In this document: positions 9,551 to 18,341 of the stretch, piece after piece
How positions within the stretch are numbered: position 1 is the first letter of the stretch
How the letters are laid out: each line of letters begins with the position of its first letter
Source of the DNA: an uncultured Bartonella sp.
GTDB taxonomy: Bacteria; Pseudomonadota; Alphaproteobacteria; Rhizobiales; Rhizobiaceae
Assembly: GCF_946479275.1 (NCBI RefSeq)
Contig: NZ_CAMLFE010000001.1
Span: 372,001 to 436,000, forward strand
DNA length: 64,000 nucleotides
Direction of reading: 5' to 3'
Notes under the pieces: generated by a model
Seen by the model: only the letters and a program-made list of their open reading frames with translations
The model's database searches: none
Told to the model about the DNA's origin: nothing
Translations under genes and position numbers: made by a program

Positions 9551-9576
9551 TTATTATGCTGAAGACACCTCGTCAA
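9551..9576 (-). promoter_or_regulatory. Candidate promoter of the ilvBH leader transcript
   Basis: On the minus strand TTGACG (9576-9571) is followed after about 16 bases by ATAATG within CATAATAATG. The start of transcription would fall a few bases before the leader peptide ATG, a tight but plausible spacing. Confidence 0.4.
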
Positions 9577-10028
9577 TCCAAAAATTTTAAAATTCAGACA
9601 ATAGAAGAAGCTTAAATTTTGCAACGTGTGATATCGATCGAAAACACTTCGAACGCAAATTTGTAAAAACTGAAGACCGTAACGAAATGGAAAGCCTTCA
9701 ACTCCATCCGACAATGCGTTCCAAAACTACCGTTGTGAACATTGAAGCATTGCAACGTATCGCAGTTTTCAAGAATTTCCTTGCCACCTTACGAATTGGA
9801 AAACTGTGTGAGAAAAGTTCGTTTTTTGTTTTCATCAAATCTCGTAAATAGTTGCCGGTTCATCGCCCGCATCCGTTCAACAAAAATAACTGGTAACTCG
9901 ACGATCATACCCCGAAAACACGGATTCTTGCAAAATTATCGTTCGCGAAAATTAAATTCCCGCCTCGGCCCGTCAATCAATCATGACAAGCAAAAATAGT
10001 GTACCAAGAAACTTCAGTATGAGGAAGA
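9577..10028. other. Gene-free region between ilv promoter and methyltransferase gene
   Basis: About 450 bases between the ilv promoter and the end of the minus-strand methyltransferase gene. Short open frames exist, but none has a ribosome binding site together with a convincing protein. I see no terminator, repeat or RNA gene. Confidence 0.4.
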
Positions 10029-10844
10029 TCACGAGCCCTTTTGTGCTATAATTAATTGTCCGTGCACAGGTTCCCCCTGCTCGGCGCGAACAACAATGTT
10101 ATTAACGCTCACACATTCCATACCGTTCTTTAACAGTTCTCTTCTGATGTAATTTTCACGATGTGCAAAACGTTGGTGCGGTCCTACTTTATAGTCACTC
10201 CCGTCAAAGGCTCTGTCAGTGAGTATTTCTGTCGAAAAGCCGAAAACGCCTTTGGGGGCAAGGTGGCGCGATAGTTTGTCAAAAAACGCATCGATATCAC
10301 CCATATAAGGCAAAACATCGGTTGCAATAATCAAATTCCACTCTTCAGCCGAGCGTGTAACAAATTCAACGGCATCGCCGACAAACAAATGCTGATAGTC
10401 GCCCTTTTCATGTGCAATCTCGATCATATTCTCGGAAAGATCAACGCCTGTCTTTTCGCTTGCCAAGTCATCAAGAGCATCTGCCGAAAGCCCTGTGCCG
10501 CAGCCCAGATCGAGCATTTTTTCATATGTTGCATCGGGAAAAACTTTCAAAAGTTGTTCACGTAACTGCAACGGAACATCATAGCCCAATTGATCAACGA
10601 GAATATAATCGAACATGTCGGCGTTCTGATCGAACAAGGTCGCGACATAAGCTTTTGGAGCGGTTTTCGGCGTCTCGCCACGATTGATAGAGGCGAGCCT
10701 TACTTTTACACCGCCAAAGTCTTCAGGATCTGCTTCGAGCGCCTGCCGATAAGCTTCGGCAGCTTCATCGAACTTGCCTTGTTTTTCAAGCGACAATCCT
10801 AAATTATAAAACTGTTCCAACCTGGCTTTATTCGTCTTCGCCAC
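10029..10844 (-). CDS. TPR-containing SAM-dependent methyltransferase
   Basis: An N-terminal tetratricopeptide unit (LGLSLEKQGKFDEAAEAYRQ and onward) precedes a class I methyltransferase domain with motif I LDLGCGTG and acidic post-motifs (GVDLSENMI). Proteins of this TPR-methyltransferase layout are common in Rhizobiales, and the substrate is unknown. An ATG at 10877 would give 282 residues but overlaps the upstream transporter gene by 50 bases. The GTG at 10844 (VAKTNKARL) follows a purine-rich AAGAAG site and leaves a 17-base overlap, so it is preferred here. The gene is translationally close to the BASS transporter, but a functional link is not evident. Confidence 0.8.
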   Translation of the reverse strand: MAKTNKARLEQFYNLGLSLEKQGKFDEAAEAYRQALEADPEDFGGVKVRLASINRGETPKTAPKAYVATLFDQNADMFDYILVDQLGYDVPLQLREQLLKVFPDATYEKMLDLGCGTGLSADALDDLASEKTGVDLSENMIEIAHEKGDYQHLFVGDAVEFVTRSAEEWNLIIATDVLPYMGDIDAFFDKLSRHLAPKGVFGFSTEILTDRAFDGSDYKVGPHQRFAHRENYIRRELLKNGMECVSVNNIVVRAEQGEPVHGQLIIAQKGS

Positions 10845-11811
10845 TTTGTTTTCTTCTTTCTGATAAATGACGGGCAATAATCGTACATACCATCAATTGT
10901 ATCTGGTGAAACAACATAAGCGGCAACACAATTGTGCCAATTGCGCCACCAGAGCCTGCAAAAATTGCGTTTGCCATCGGTGCGCCGCTCGCTAGGCTTT
11001 TTTTCGAACCGCAAAACATAATTGTTATGCAGTCTTTTTCGTCGAATCCCAGCAGCTTTGATCCATACCAAGTTACGGCGAGTACAATTGCAAGCAGAAC
11101 CACGTTAATCACGATCATGACAATCAGGTCATGCCAGCTTGTAGTATGCCACAACCCGCTTGTGGTCGCCTCGCTGAACGCGAGATAAACAACCAGAATG
11201 ATTGATCCCCGATCAACAATAGACGTTAAAGCTTTGTGGCGGATTATAAAATTTCCTATAAAGCGCTGACATAATTGACCAAGAACAAACGGAATAAGCA
11301 ACTGCACAAGAATGCTTTCGAACGCAGTCGCTGATATCACTGCTTTACCGCCTCCTGTAGAAAATAATAGCCCAACAAGGAGCGGCGTTAAAAACATGCC
11401 AAAAATATTGGATGCAGAGGCCGAGACAATAGCAGCAGGTATATTACCTGATGCAATAGACGTAAAAGCAATCGACGATTGCACAGTCGAGGGCAAAACA
11501 CACAAATAGAGAATACCTGCATAGAAAGCGGATTCTTTCAACCCCGGAACAATGGCACCTGCCAGAACCCCCAGAATCGGGAACAGAACAAAGGTTGCCA
11601 GAAACACTGTCAAATGCAGTCGCCAGTGAACAATACCGGCAACCACCGCTTGCCAAGGCAATTTTGCACCATGCAAAAAGAATAATAATCCGACAAATAT
11701 TTGCGTGAGTAAAGAAAACCAGTTTGCCGCTTTGCCGGATATAGGAGCAATGCTTGCAATGATAATTGCAATGATGAGCGCACATAAAAACTTATCTGGC
11801 AAAAATTTCAT
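10828..11811 (-). CDS. Bile acid:sodium symporter-family (YfeH/SLC10A7-like) transporter
   Basis: An integral membrane protein of 327 residues with about ten hydrophobic segments, beginning FLCALIIAIIIASIAP and FVGLLFFLHGAKLPW. The conserved GAKL stretch and the central FGMFLTPLLVGLL and CGSKKSLASGAPMANAIF segments are typical of the YfeH/SLC10A7 branch of the BASS superfamily rather than of true bile-acid carriers. It probably moves an organic anion with sodium; the substrate is unknown. It overlaps the methyltransferase gene at its 3' end, suggesting one transcript. Confidence 0.85.
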   Translation of the reverse strand: MKFLPDKFLCALIIAIIIASIAPISGKAANWFSLLTQIFVGLLFFLHGAKLPWQAVVAGIVHWRLHLTVFLATFVLFPILGVLAGAIVPGLKESAFYAGILYLCVLPSTVQSSIAFTSIASGNIPAAIVSASASNIFGMFLTPLLVGLLFSTGGGKAVISATAFESILVQLLIPFVLGQLCQRFIGNFIIRHKALTSIVDRGSIILVVYLAFSEATTSGLWHTTSWHDLIVMIVINVVLLAIVLAVTWYGSKLLGFDEKDCITIMFCGSKKSLASGAPMANAIFAGSGGAIGTIVLPLMLFHQIQLMVCTIIARHLSERRKQSGEDE

Positions 11812-11879
11812 TGTTTTTATTCTTCTTCAGGACATCAAGAGAAATAAGCCGTTAGAAATACAGGATTTTATAAATTTTA

Positions 11880-12425
11880 TTATAATTGTTCAGGCAACGA
11901 AAGACGGGCCAGACTATTTTTAAATCTCCGGGCATTTGCATAATAATGTGCAGCGGATTTCTTGATATTCTCAACTTCCTCATCACTCACTTTTCTGACA
12001 AAACGAGCTGGATTTCCAAGAAGAAGTGACCGGCTCGGAAATTGTTTTCCTTGAGTTACCACTGCACCTGCACCAACGATAGATTCTTCTCCTATCTCAG
12101 CATGGTTCATGATAATAGCGCCCATTCCGATCAAACTGGTATTGCCAATAGAGCAACCGTGAAGGATAGCCCTGTGCCCGATAGTGCAATTCTTGCCGAT
12201 TGAAACATCAATCCCAGCATCGGTATGAACAACAGTCATATCTTGAATATTTGTGCCCTCGCCGACGGTAATCATTTCATTGTCCCCGCGCAAAACGCTT
12301 CCGAACCAAACACTGGATTTCGATTTCAAGGTAACTTTCCCGATGATTTCGGCACTCTCGGCAACCCAGATTTCAGCTATATCTTCGATAACGGGATTAA
12401 TACCATCAAGTCGATAAAAAGCCAT
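11880..12425 (-). CDS. Gamma-carbonic anhydrase-like hexapeptide-repeat protein
   Basis: A left-handed beta-helix protein of 181 residues (YrdA/PaaY/CaiE family). Hexapeptide repeats run from about residue 25 to 140 (IIGKVTL, SIGKNCTIGHRAILHGCSIGN, IVGAGAVVTQGK). The metal-binding His set is visible in VVHTDAG, GHRAILHG and MNHAEIG. Family members are predicted zinc or iron carbonic anhydrases, though many lack measured activity. It lies 29 bases after hflX on the same strand. Confidence 0.88.
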   Translation of the reverse strand: MAFYRLDGINPVIEDIAEIWVAESAEIIGKVTLKSKSSVWFGSVLRGDNEMITVGEGTNIQDMTVVHTDAGIDVSIGKNCTIGHRAILHGCSIGNTSLIGMGAIIMNHAEIGEESIVGAGAVVTQGKQFPSRSLLLGNPARFVRKVSDEEVENIKKSAAHYYANARRFKNSLARLSLPEQL

Positions 12426-12454
12426 TCCCGTTCCACTCCACAGTTAGATATCTG

Positions 12455-13804
12455 CTAATTTTGGTGTTTTGTCTTAATGATATTATCCAAACGCCCGTTT
12501 GCCTGACTGGTCAAATTTGCTGAAATGATAACTGAACCGTCATCTTTCGACGTCTTGTTAATGACCTCGCCATTTTTATAAAGCCAATCAAGAAGCCCGT
12601 ATTCATCCGGCTTAAGAATTATCTGCCGTTTGATCATTTCACCAGATATTTGTTTTTCAATAATTCCAAGAAGTTTGTCAACGCCCTCACCCGTCAAAGC
12701 AGAAACCGCAACCACCGGATTAAGGGAAGCGCGAGCAGAATCTTGTAGGGCAGCTAGCGAAACATCATCAAGCAGATCAACCTTGTTCCAAACCTCAATG
12801 ATATGATCAGGATTGTCAACATTTACTCCAAGACTTGATAAAACGTTCAATACGTCCTGCGCATGGACATGGTTTTCTGCGTCCGACATGTCTCGTACAT
12901 GAAGAATAATATCCGCTTCAACAACCTCTTCCAGAGTTGCTCTAAATGCTGCAACCAGATGGGTTGGAAGATCGGAAATAAACCCCACTGTATCCGACAA
13001 CATAACCGTTTGCCCGTGTGGCAAAATAATCTTGCGCAATGTCGGGTCGAGCGTCGCGAACAGCATGTCTTTTGCAAGCACGTCCGCACCTGTCAAACGG
13101 TTGAATAATGTCGATTTACCAGCATTTGTATAGCCAACAAGGGCGATAACCGGATAAGGAACCTTTTTCCTTTTCGCCCTGTGAAGAGCTCTCGTTCTGA
13201 CAACCGTTTCGAGTTCGCGTTTGATACGCACAATCTTCGACTGCAGAATACGTCTATCGGCTTCTATCTGGGTTTCACCTGGTCCGCCAAGAAAACCGCT
13301 ACCGCCACGTTGTCTTTCCAGGTGTGTCCAGCTTCTGACCAGTCTGCCTTTTTGATAGTTGAGATGCGCAAGCTCGACCTGAAGAACACCTTCTTTTGTC
13401 CTTGCTCTATCGCCAAAAATCTCGAGTATGAGTGCTGTACGGTCAATAACTTTGCAGCTCCAAGCTTTTTCGAGATTTCTTTGCTGAACGGGTGTCACTG
13501 ATGAGTCGATGATTGCAAGATCAATCTTCTCATCCGCTATAATATTGCCAATTTCTTCAACTTTTCCCTGACCTAACAAAGTTGCCGGACGCGGCTTCTC
13601 GATATTGACCGATAATTTTTCAACGACATCCAATCGGATCGCTTCTGCAAGTCCTACCGCTTCTTCAACGCGTGATCGTGATGATGCCTCGTAATTTTTT
13701 TGCGTATTTTCCCTGTCATAAATAACCGGAACAACTACAATTGCTCGTGTTTTAACCGTTTGTCTCGAAATCCATTTATGAGCCTTGTCATCATCGTCCA
13801 TCAT
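12455..13804 (-). CDS. hflX: Ribosome-associated GTPase HflX
   Basis: A translational GTPase-like factor that splits stalled or heat-damaged 70S ribosomes. The N-terminal HflX domain and coiled linker (QRGGSGFLGGPGETQIEADRR region in two parts) precede the G domain: G1 GYTNAGKS, G2 around MLFATLDPT, G3 DTVGF and G4 NKVD. Just after hfq on the same strand, the hfq-hflX order is conserved from gamma- to alphaproteobacteria. A start at one of two adjacent ATGs (13804 or 13801) is preferred over the upstream TTG; no clear Shine-Dalgarno is seen. Confidence 0.95.
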   Translation of the reverse strand: MMDDDDKAHKWISRQTVKTRAIVVVPVIYDRENTQKNYEASSRSRVEEAVGLAEAIRLDVVEKLSVNIEKPRPATLLGQGKVEEIGNIIADEKIDLAIIDSSVTPVQQRNLEKAWSCKVIDRTALILEIFGDRARTKEGVLQVELAHLNYQKGRLVRSWTHLERQRGGSGFLGGPGETQIEADRRILQSKIVRIKRELETVVRTRALHRAKRKKVPYPVIALVGYTNAGKSTLFNRLTGADVLAKDMLFATLDPTLRKIILPHGQTVMLSDTVGFISDLPTHLVAAFRATLEEVVEADIILHVRDMSDAENHVHAQDVLNVLSSLGVNVDNPDHIIEVWNKVDLLDDVSLAALQDSARASLNPVVAVSALTGEGVDKLLGIIEKQISGEMIKRQIILKPDEYGLLDWLYKNGEVINKTSKDDGSVIISANLTSQANGRLDNIIKTKHQN

Positions 13805-13909
13805 GGCAAACAAACCGCGAAGCTAAACAGGAAAGGACAACGACCTGATCTTTCCGGTTCTCACCGGCAAAAACTCTTTTCCAACCGGAAACAACTTCAT
13901 TGAGCAAAA

Positions 13910-14164
13910 TCATTCGTCGTCTGTCTCGATATCCTCTTCATCATCCAACATCTGCACCGGTTGGCTTGGCATTATCGTTGATATCGCATGTTTATATACC
14001 AATTGCGAATGCCCATCTCGCCGAAGTAAAACACAAAAATTGTCGAATGAAGTAACAATACCGGTAAGCTTGACCCCGTTTACCAAAAATATTGTCAGGG
14101 AAATTTTCTGTTTACGTACTGCATTCAGAAAGAGATCCTGAAGGTGCTGCGATCGTTCTGTCAT
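13910..14164 (-). CDS. hfq: RNA chaperone Hfq
   Basis: The hexameric Sm-like protein that pairs small RNAs with mRNAs. Starting at the ATG at 14164 gives 84 residues beginning [17 protein letters not shown], the normal N-terminus; the frame extends 25 codons upstream but that part has no family similarity. Sm1 ([17 protein letters not shown]) and Sm2 with YKHAIST are intact, as is the Gln/Phe proximal-face set (QHLQD, FDNF). The C-terminal tail is short and acidic. hfq precedes hflX on the same strand. Confidence 0.97.
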   Translation of the reverse strand: MTERSQHLQDLFLNAVRKQKISLTIFLVNGVKLTGIVTSFDNFCVLLRRDGHSQLVYKHAISTIMPSQPVQMLDDEEDIETDDE

Positions 14165-14292
14165 TGTTCTTATACCTATATTTCGAACCGCATAGAATTC
14201 TGTTCTGTCCATATCGAACAAAAAACTATCGATTGTCAATGTGTAACTACCACCGCTCCCACAGCTTTAAGTAGCTACAAATCAAGCTTCAT

Positions 14293-15507
14293 TCACGTTT
14301 TGCGAGCAATCATCATAGTAATTGGCAACGCACTACGCCATACGTGGAATTTGCCTAGCGGTTCTGCTTCGGCAAGTGAAATATGTATAAGCCGAGCCCC
14401 AATTTTCCATGCTTCCGATTGAAGAATAGCATTGGTTTCAAGCGTCACAGCATTCACAACAAGCCGTCCACCGCTCTTCAAACTTTGCCAACAGCAATCG
14501 AATAAATCCGGGTGGGTAAATCCACCGCCGATGAATATGGCATCAGGGCTTTCAAGACCTTCCAAACAGAGCGGTGCTTCGCCCTTTATCAAATGGAGAC
14601 CGATAACACCAAAGTGATCTGCATTTTTTAAAATAATGTCCTGTCGTCTACGATTTTTTTCAATCGCATAGGCACGTGCGCCCTTCGTCGCACGCAACCA
14701 TTCGATTGATATCGAACCGCTGCCTGCACCGACATCCCAAAGGACTTCACAACATTTTGGCGCAAGATGTGCCATTGTGACCGCGCGGACATCCTGCTTT
14801 GTCAATTGACCGTCATTTAAAAAATTTTTGTCGGACAACGCGGCATAGCAGGGATATCCGGCATCACAACTATCGGCTACACATTGGACGGCCACCAGAA
14901 CGAGATTTTCACAATCCTCAAGATGAAAACTATCGACACTTTGCGTACGGATCCTTTCTTTTTCGCCGCCCAAATGTTCCATAATTGTCATTTTGCTTGC
15001 ACCAAACCCCTGTTCCGTCAAAAGTTTGGCAAGCAAGGCCGGACTATCTTTGTTTTCGCAAAGAATAATAAGCCGGCTTGATGGCTGTAACTGACCGATA
15101 ATAGAGCGGATAGGACGTCCATTGATTGATAGACAAACAACGTCTTGCAATGCCCATCCGAGGCGTGCAGCAGCGAGCGAAAATGAAGATGGATGGGGTA
15201 GAACCTGCACTTCATCAACTGTCAGATGGCGTAGTAGCGTTACACCCGCCCCGAAAAACATAGGATCTCCGCTTACAAGCGCAACAACGTTTTGCCCTTT
15301 TAACGCTACGACCTCGTTGACACCTTCCGAAAATGGAGTGGGCCAAGGTTTCAACTCTGCTTGCAAAGTTTCAGGCAGGAAACAGAGATGCCTCTTCCCG
15401 CCGAAAATAAATTTTGCAGCAGTTATAATGTCCTGCTGGCGGTGATTGAGGCCATTCCAGCCATCATCCCCGATACCGATAATTGTGAGCCAAGGTTTTT
15501 TGTTCAT
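14293..15507 (-). CDS. cobL: Precorrin-6Y C5,15-methyltransferase (decarboxylating)
   Basis: A bifunctional enzyme of corrin synthesis, converting precorrin-6B to precorrin-8X. The N-terminal half is the CbiE-type tetrapyrrole methylase (WLTIIGIGDDGW at the start, GDPMFFGAG near 90). The C-terminal half is the CbiT-type methyltransferase with LWDVGAGSGSISIEW near residue 248. At 404 residues it is the fused form used in the aerobic route. It is divergent from cobG, with only 71 bases between, leaving no room for a cobalamin riboswitch. No clear ribosome binding site is seen. Confidence 0.93.
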   Translation of the reverse strand: MNKKPWLTIIGIGDDGWNGLNHRQQDIITAAKFIFGGKRHLCFLPETLQAELKPWPTPFSEGVNEVVALKGQNVVALVSGDPMFFGAGVTLLRHLTVDEVQVLPHPSSFSLAAARLGWALQDVVCLSINGRPIRSIIGQLQPSSRLIILCENKDSPALLAKLLTEQGFGASKMTIMEHLGGEKERIRTQSVDSFHLEDCENLVLVAVQCVADSCDAGYPCYAALSDKNFLNDGQLTKQDVRAVTMAHLAPKCCEVLWDVGAGSGSISIEWLRATKGARAYAIEKNRRRQDIILKNADHFGVIGLHLIKGEAPLCLEGLESPDAIFIGGGFTHPDLFDCCWQSLKSGGRLVVNAVTLETNAILQSEAWKIGARLIHISLAEAEPLGKFHVWRSALPITMMIARKT

Positions 15508-15578
15508 TCAAGTTGATCAGTCAGCTAATTGTACCTATGTTGAATTATTAGAATCCGCCTACTTCGAGAGCAAGCAAA

Positions 15579-16955
15579 ATGATGACTCTTCCTGCCACAG
15601 AAAATGAACGCCAGATCAAAACCGTTCAGGACAGACGTTTTGCCTGCCCTGGTTTGTTCCGTATGCCATTAGCGAATGATGGTGGTATTTGCCGGATAAA
15701 ACTTCCGCTGGGTCGTCTAACCGGCGAACAAATAGAAGGTATAGCAGAAGCTGCCCGAACTTTTTCGACTGGCTATGTCGAGCTTACAACAAGGGCTAAT
15801 CTACAAATAAGGGCCGTTGAAAAGAATAACGAACAAAAGTTGATAAACAAGCTTTTAAAGCTCGGCCTTGGGCCTCTCAATCCCGAGGGAGATGATATAA
15901 GAAATGTGATGGTTGCCCCGACAGCCGGTATTGATGTCAATATGTCGTGCGATACCACGCTACTGGGAAACAAGCTTCTTGAAATGCTACAATTGAATAA
16001 GGAGTTTGTTTCCCTCTCTCCCAAATTCTCGTTTCTTATCAATGGTGGTGAAACCACACGAGTTCTCGACCATGTAGCCGATATCTGGCTTTCTGCGGTA
16101 CCGGGCGGATTAACTTATAATTTCGGCTTTGCCTCTTCAGCTCTAGATATTCAGGTCAAAGGAAACAATGCGATAGGCAGCATACCGGCACAACAAGCGT
16201 TGGAATTTATTGGACATTGCCTCGACGCATTTATCGTTATATCGAAGTCCGATCCCACGATAACGCGCATGAAACATCTTCATAGCCATCAGAGATTTGA
16301 TGAATTTCTGGCTGATTTGAAAAAGCGCTTCAATTACGAAATCTCGAAACCATTATTGTCGCCCGAAATGCTTGACAACCAACCACCACTCGCAGGCATT
16401 TTTGCGCAAAAACAGAAGGGACTTTTTTATGTCGGAGCGCGACCGGAACTTGGACGGTTATCATCAAAGGTATTATACAATATCGCAAAACTGATAAAAA
16501 CCCGTGCTATTAACACGCCTATAAGGCTTACTCATCATCAGGGGGTTATCGTACCGGATTGTACGAAAGAAGAAGCACAATTAATCAGAAATCGACTCCA
16601 CGAATTTGGTTTGGCAACTGACAAAAATGCTCCGGCCCTTTATGTTTTTTGCTGTGCTGGCGCTCCGCTTTGTCATTCGGCACTTTCAAACGTTCAACGA
16701 GATGGAAAATATCTCATAGATCACTTTTCATCTCCTCCTAAAGCACTTATTCATCTGACAGGATGCCAGAAATCTTGCGTGGCAACAGTTCCTTTTCCGT
16801 TTACTGTTCTTGCAGTCAAAGATGGCGTTTATAATCTTTATCGTAAACATCCGACAGGAAACGACAAATTCGGCCAACTTTTACGCGAAAACGTCGGCAT
16901 ATCGGACATCATACGTTATATAGAAGAACTACAATATATAGAAGAACTACAATAA
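15579..16955 (+). CDS. cobG: Precorrin-3B synthase
   Basis: An Fe-S monooxygenase that hydroxylates precorrin-3A, the oxygen-dependent step defining the aerobic cobalamin pathway. It has the sulfite/nitrite reductase ferredoxin-like half domains (early segment VELTTRANLQIRAV) and a C-terminal Fe-S region with CCAGAPLC and TGCQKSC. The product is 458 residues. The last twelve residues are two copies of YIEELQ, produced by a perfect 18-bp tandem duplication. The ATG is the first of two adjacent (15579, 15582); GAGAG lies upstream. It heads the cobGHIJ operon. Confidence 0.93.
   Translation: MMTLPATENERQIKTVQDRRFACPGLFRMPLANDGGICRIKLPLGRLTGEQIEGIAEAARTFSTGYVELTTRANLQIRAVEKNNEQKLINKLLKLGLGPLNPEGDDIRNVMVAPTAGIDVNMSCDTTLLGNKLLEMLQLNKEFVSLSPKFSFLINGGETTRVLDHVADIWLSAVPGGLTYNFGFASSALDIQVKGNNAIGSIPAQQALEFIGHCLDAFIVISKSDPTITRMKHLHSHQRFDEFLADLKKRFNYEISKPLLSPEMLDNQPPLAGIFAQKQKGLFYVGARPELGRLSSKVLYNIAKLIKTRAINTPIRLTHHQGVIVPDCTKEEAQLIRNRLHEFGLATDKNAPALYVFCCAGAPLCHSALSNVQRDGKYLIDHFSSPPKALIHLTGCQKSCVATVPFPFTVLAVKDGVYNLYRKHPTGNDKFGQLLRENVGISDIIRYIEELQYIEELQ
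16917..16952 (+). repeat. Perfect 18-bp tandem duplication at the end of cobG
   Basis: TATATAGAAGAACTACAA occurs twice head to tail (16917-16934, 16935-16952), directly before the TAA stop. It adds six residues and keeps the frame. Confidence 0.95.
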
Positions 16956-16980
16956 CAAATCAGATAAAAGGCACGAATGA

Positions 16981-17607
16981 ATGCTCGATTATATCAAAGA
17001 CGGTCAAGAAATTTATAACCGGTCTTTTGCCACGATCCGGTCGGAAGCAGATTTACGTCAGATACCGGCTGACCTTGAAAAGCTTGCTGTTCGTGTCATA
17101 CATGCTTGTGGTATGATTGACATTGTCAAAGATCTGGCATTTTCCGATGGTGCCGGAACAATCGGGCGTACCGCCCTTACAGAAGGCGCGGCAATATTAT
17201 GTGACGCAAATATGGTCGCAGAAGGAATTACCAAAAAACGCTTACCAGCAAACAATCGGGTGATCTGCACACTTAGTAATGAAACTGTTCCGGCTTACGC
17301 CAAGAAAATTCATAACACACGTTCAGCCGCCGCCGTTGAATTCTGGAAGCCCTACATAAAAAATTCTATTGTGGTAATCGGAAATGCGCCAACTTCCCTC
17401 TTCCATCTTCTTAATTTGATCGAGCAAGGTTTTGAAAAACCCCGATTAATCATTGGCTGTCCGGTTGGTTTTGTCGGAGCAAAAGAATCCAAACTCGCGC
17501 TTTCAAACAATCAATTTTCAATTCCCTATATCGTTGTTCACGGGAGACGCGGTGGCAGTGCTATGGCAGCAGCAGCGATCAATGCTCTGGCGAGTGAACG
17601 AGAATGA
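16981..17607 (+). CDS. cobH: Precorrin-8X methylmutase
   Basis: Moves the C11 methyl group to C12, forming hydrogenobyrinic acid. At 208 residues it is full length. The catalytic His is His41 in RVIHACGMID; the downstream FSDGAGTIGRTAL and the GFVGAKESK and RGGSAMAAAAINAL segments are family-specific. It begins 25 bases after cobG and overlaps cobI by four bases (ATGA), so translation is coupled. Confidence 0.96.
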   Translation: MLDYIKDGQEIYNRSFATIRSEADLRQIPADLEKLAVRVIHACGMIDIVKDLAFSDGAGTIGRTALTEGAAILCDANMVAEGITKKRLPANNRVICTLSNETVPAYAKKIHNTRSAAAVEFWKPYIKNSIVVIGNAPTSLFHLLNLIEQGFEKPRLIIGCPVGFVGAKESKLALSNNQFSIPYIVVHGRRGGSAMAAAAINALASERE

Positions 17608-18341
17608 ACAGGAAAAAAGCAAAGCTCACTGGTGTCGGCGTCGGACCGGGAGATCCGGAACTTATAACTGTCAAAGGGGTAAAGGCCATAAAGTCTGCCG
17701 ATGTGATTGTTTATCACGAAACAGAAACGCATAATAGCAATGCACTGAAAATAGCACGCCAGTTGATTTCCAAAACTGCACTATTGCAACCACTTACCTA
17801 TCCTGTAACGATGCAATCGCATAGCCAGTCAAAAGAATATAGAAAGCAGTTAACGGATTTCTATAATAGTTCTGAACAACTCATTGATTCTTTTTTAAAA
17901 ATTGGAAAAAATGTTGTCGTTTTAGCGGAAGGTGATCCCCTTTTTTACAGCTCGTTTATGTATATTTATGACCGGCTTGGAAAACTTTATAACACCGAAA
18001 TTATCCCCGGTATTTCTTCAATTTTCGGCGCCGCATCTGTGCTTCAGGTACCGTTATGCTATCGCAACCAAAGTTTTACCGTTCTATCCGGCGTTTTGGA
18101 AAAGCCTGAACTTGTTGAACGTCTCAAAAACGGCGATGCTTTCGCGATACTTAAAGTTGGCCGCAATCTTGATAAGATCAAAGACGCGCTCGAAATAACC
18201 GGCCTTCTTGGACGCGCTCTATATATTGAGCGGGCGACAATGGAAGAACAGAAAATCCTTCCGATAGAAGAAGTTGTAGGCGACCAATCACCATATTTTT
18301 CTCTGATATTGATACCCGGCGAACCTCGCGCGAAAGGTTAA
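17604..18341 (+). CDS. cobI: Precorrin-2 C20-methyltransferase
   Basis: A SAM-dependent tetrapyrrole methylase making precorrin-3A. At 245 residues it has the glycine-rich GVGVGPGDPELITVK near 10-24, AEGDPLFYSSFMY near 111 and the C-terminal ERATMEEQ segment. It starts within the last codons of cobH and its stop overlaps the cobJ ATG by one base. It supplies the substrate of CobG from the upstream gene. Confidence 0.95.
   Translation: MNRKKAKLTGVGVGPGDPELITVKGVKAIKSADVIVYHETETHNSNALKIARQLISKTALLQPLTYPVTMQSHSQSKEYRKQLTDFYNSSEQLIDSFLKIGKNVVVLAEGDPLFYSSFMYIYDRLGKLYNTEIIPGISSIFGAASVLQVPLCYRNQSFTVLSGVLEKPELVERLKNGDAFAILKVGRNLDKIKDALEITGLLGRALYIERATMEEQKILPIEEVVGDQSPYFSLILIPGEPRAKG

Noticed and set aside
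9742-9999. Plus-strand 85-codon frame upstream of ilvBH
   Set aside because: No Shine-Dalgarno, no recognisable domain, and it sits in a spacer of noncoding character.
15508-15578. Cobalamin riboswitch upstream of cobG
   Set aside because: The spacer is only 71 bases, far too short for the element, and no B12-box was seen.
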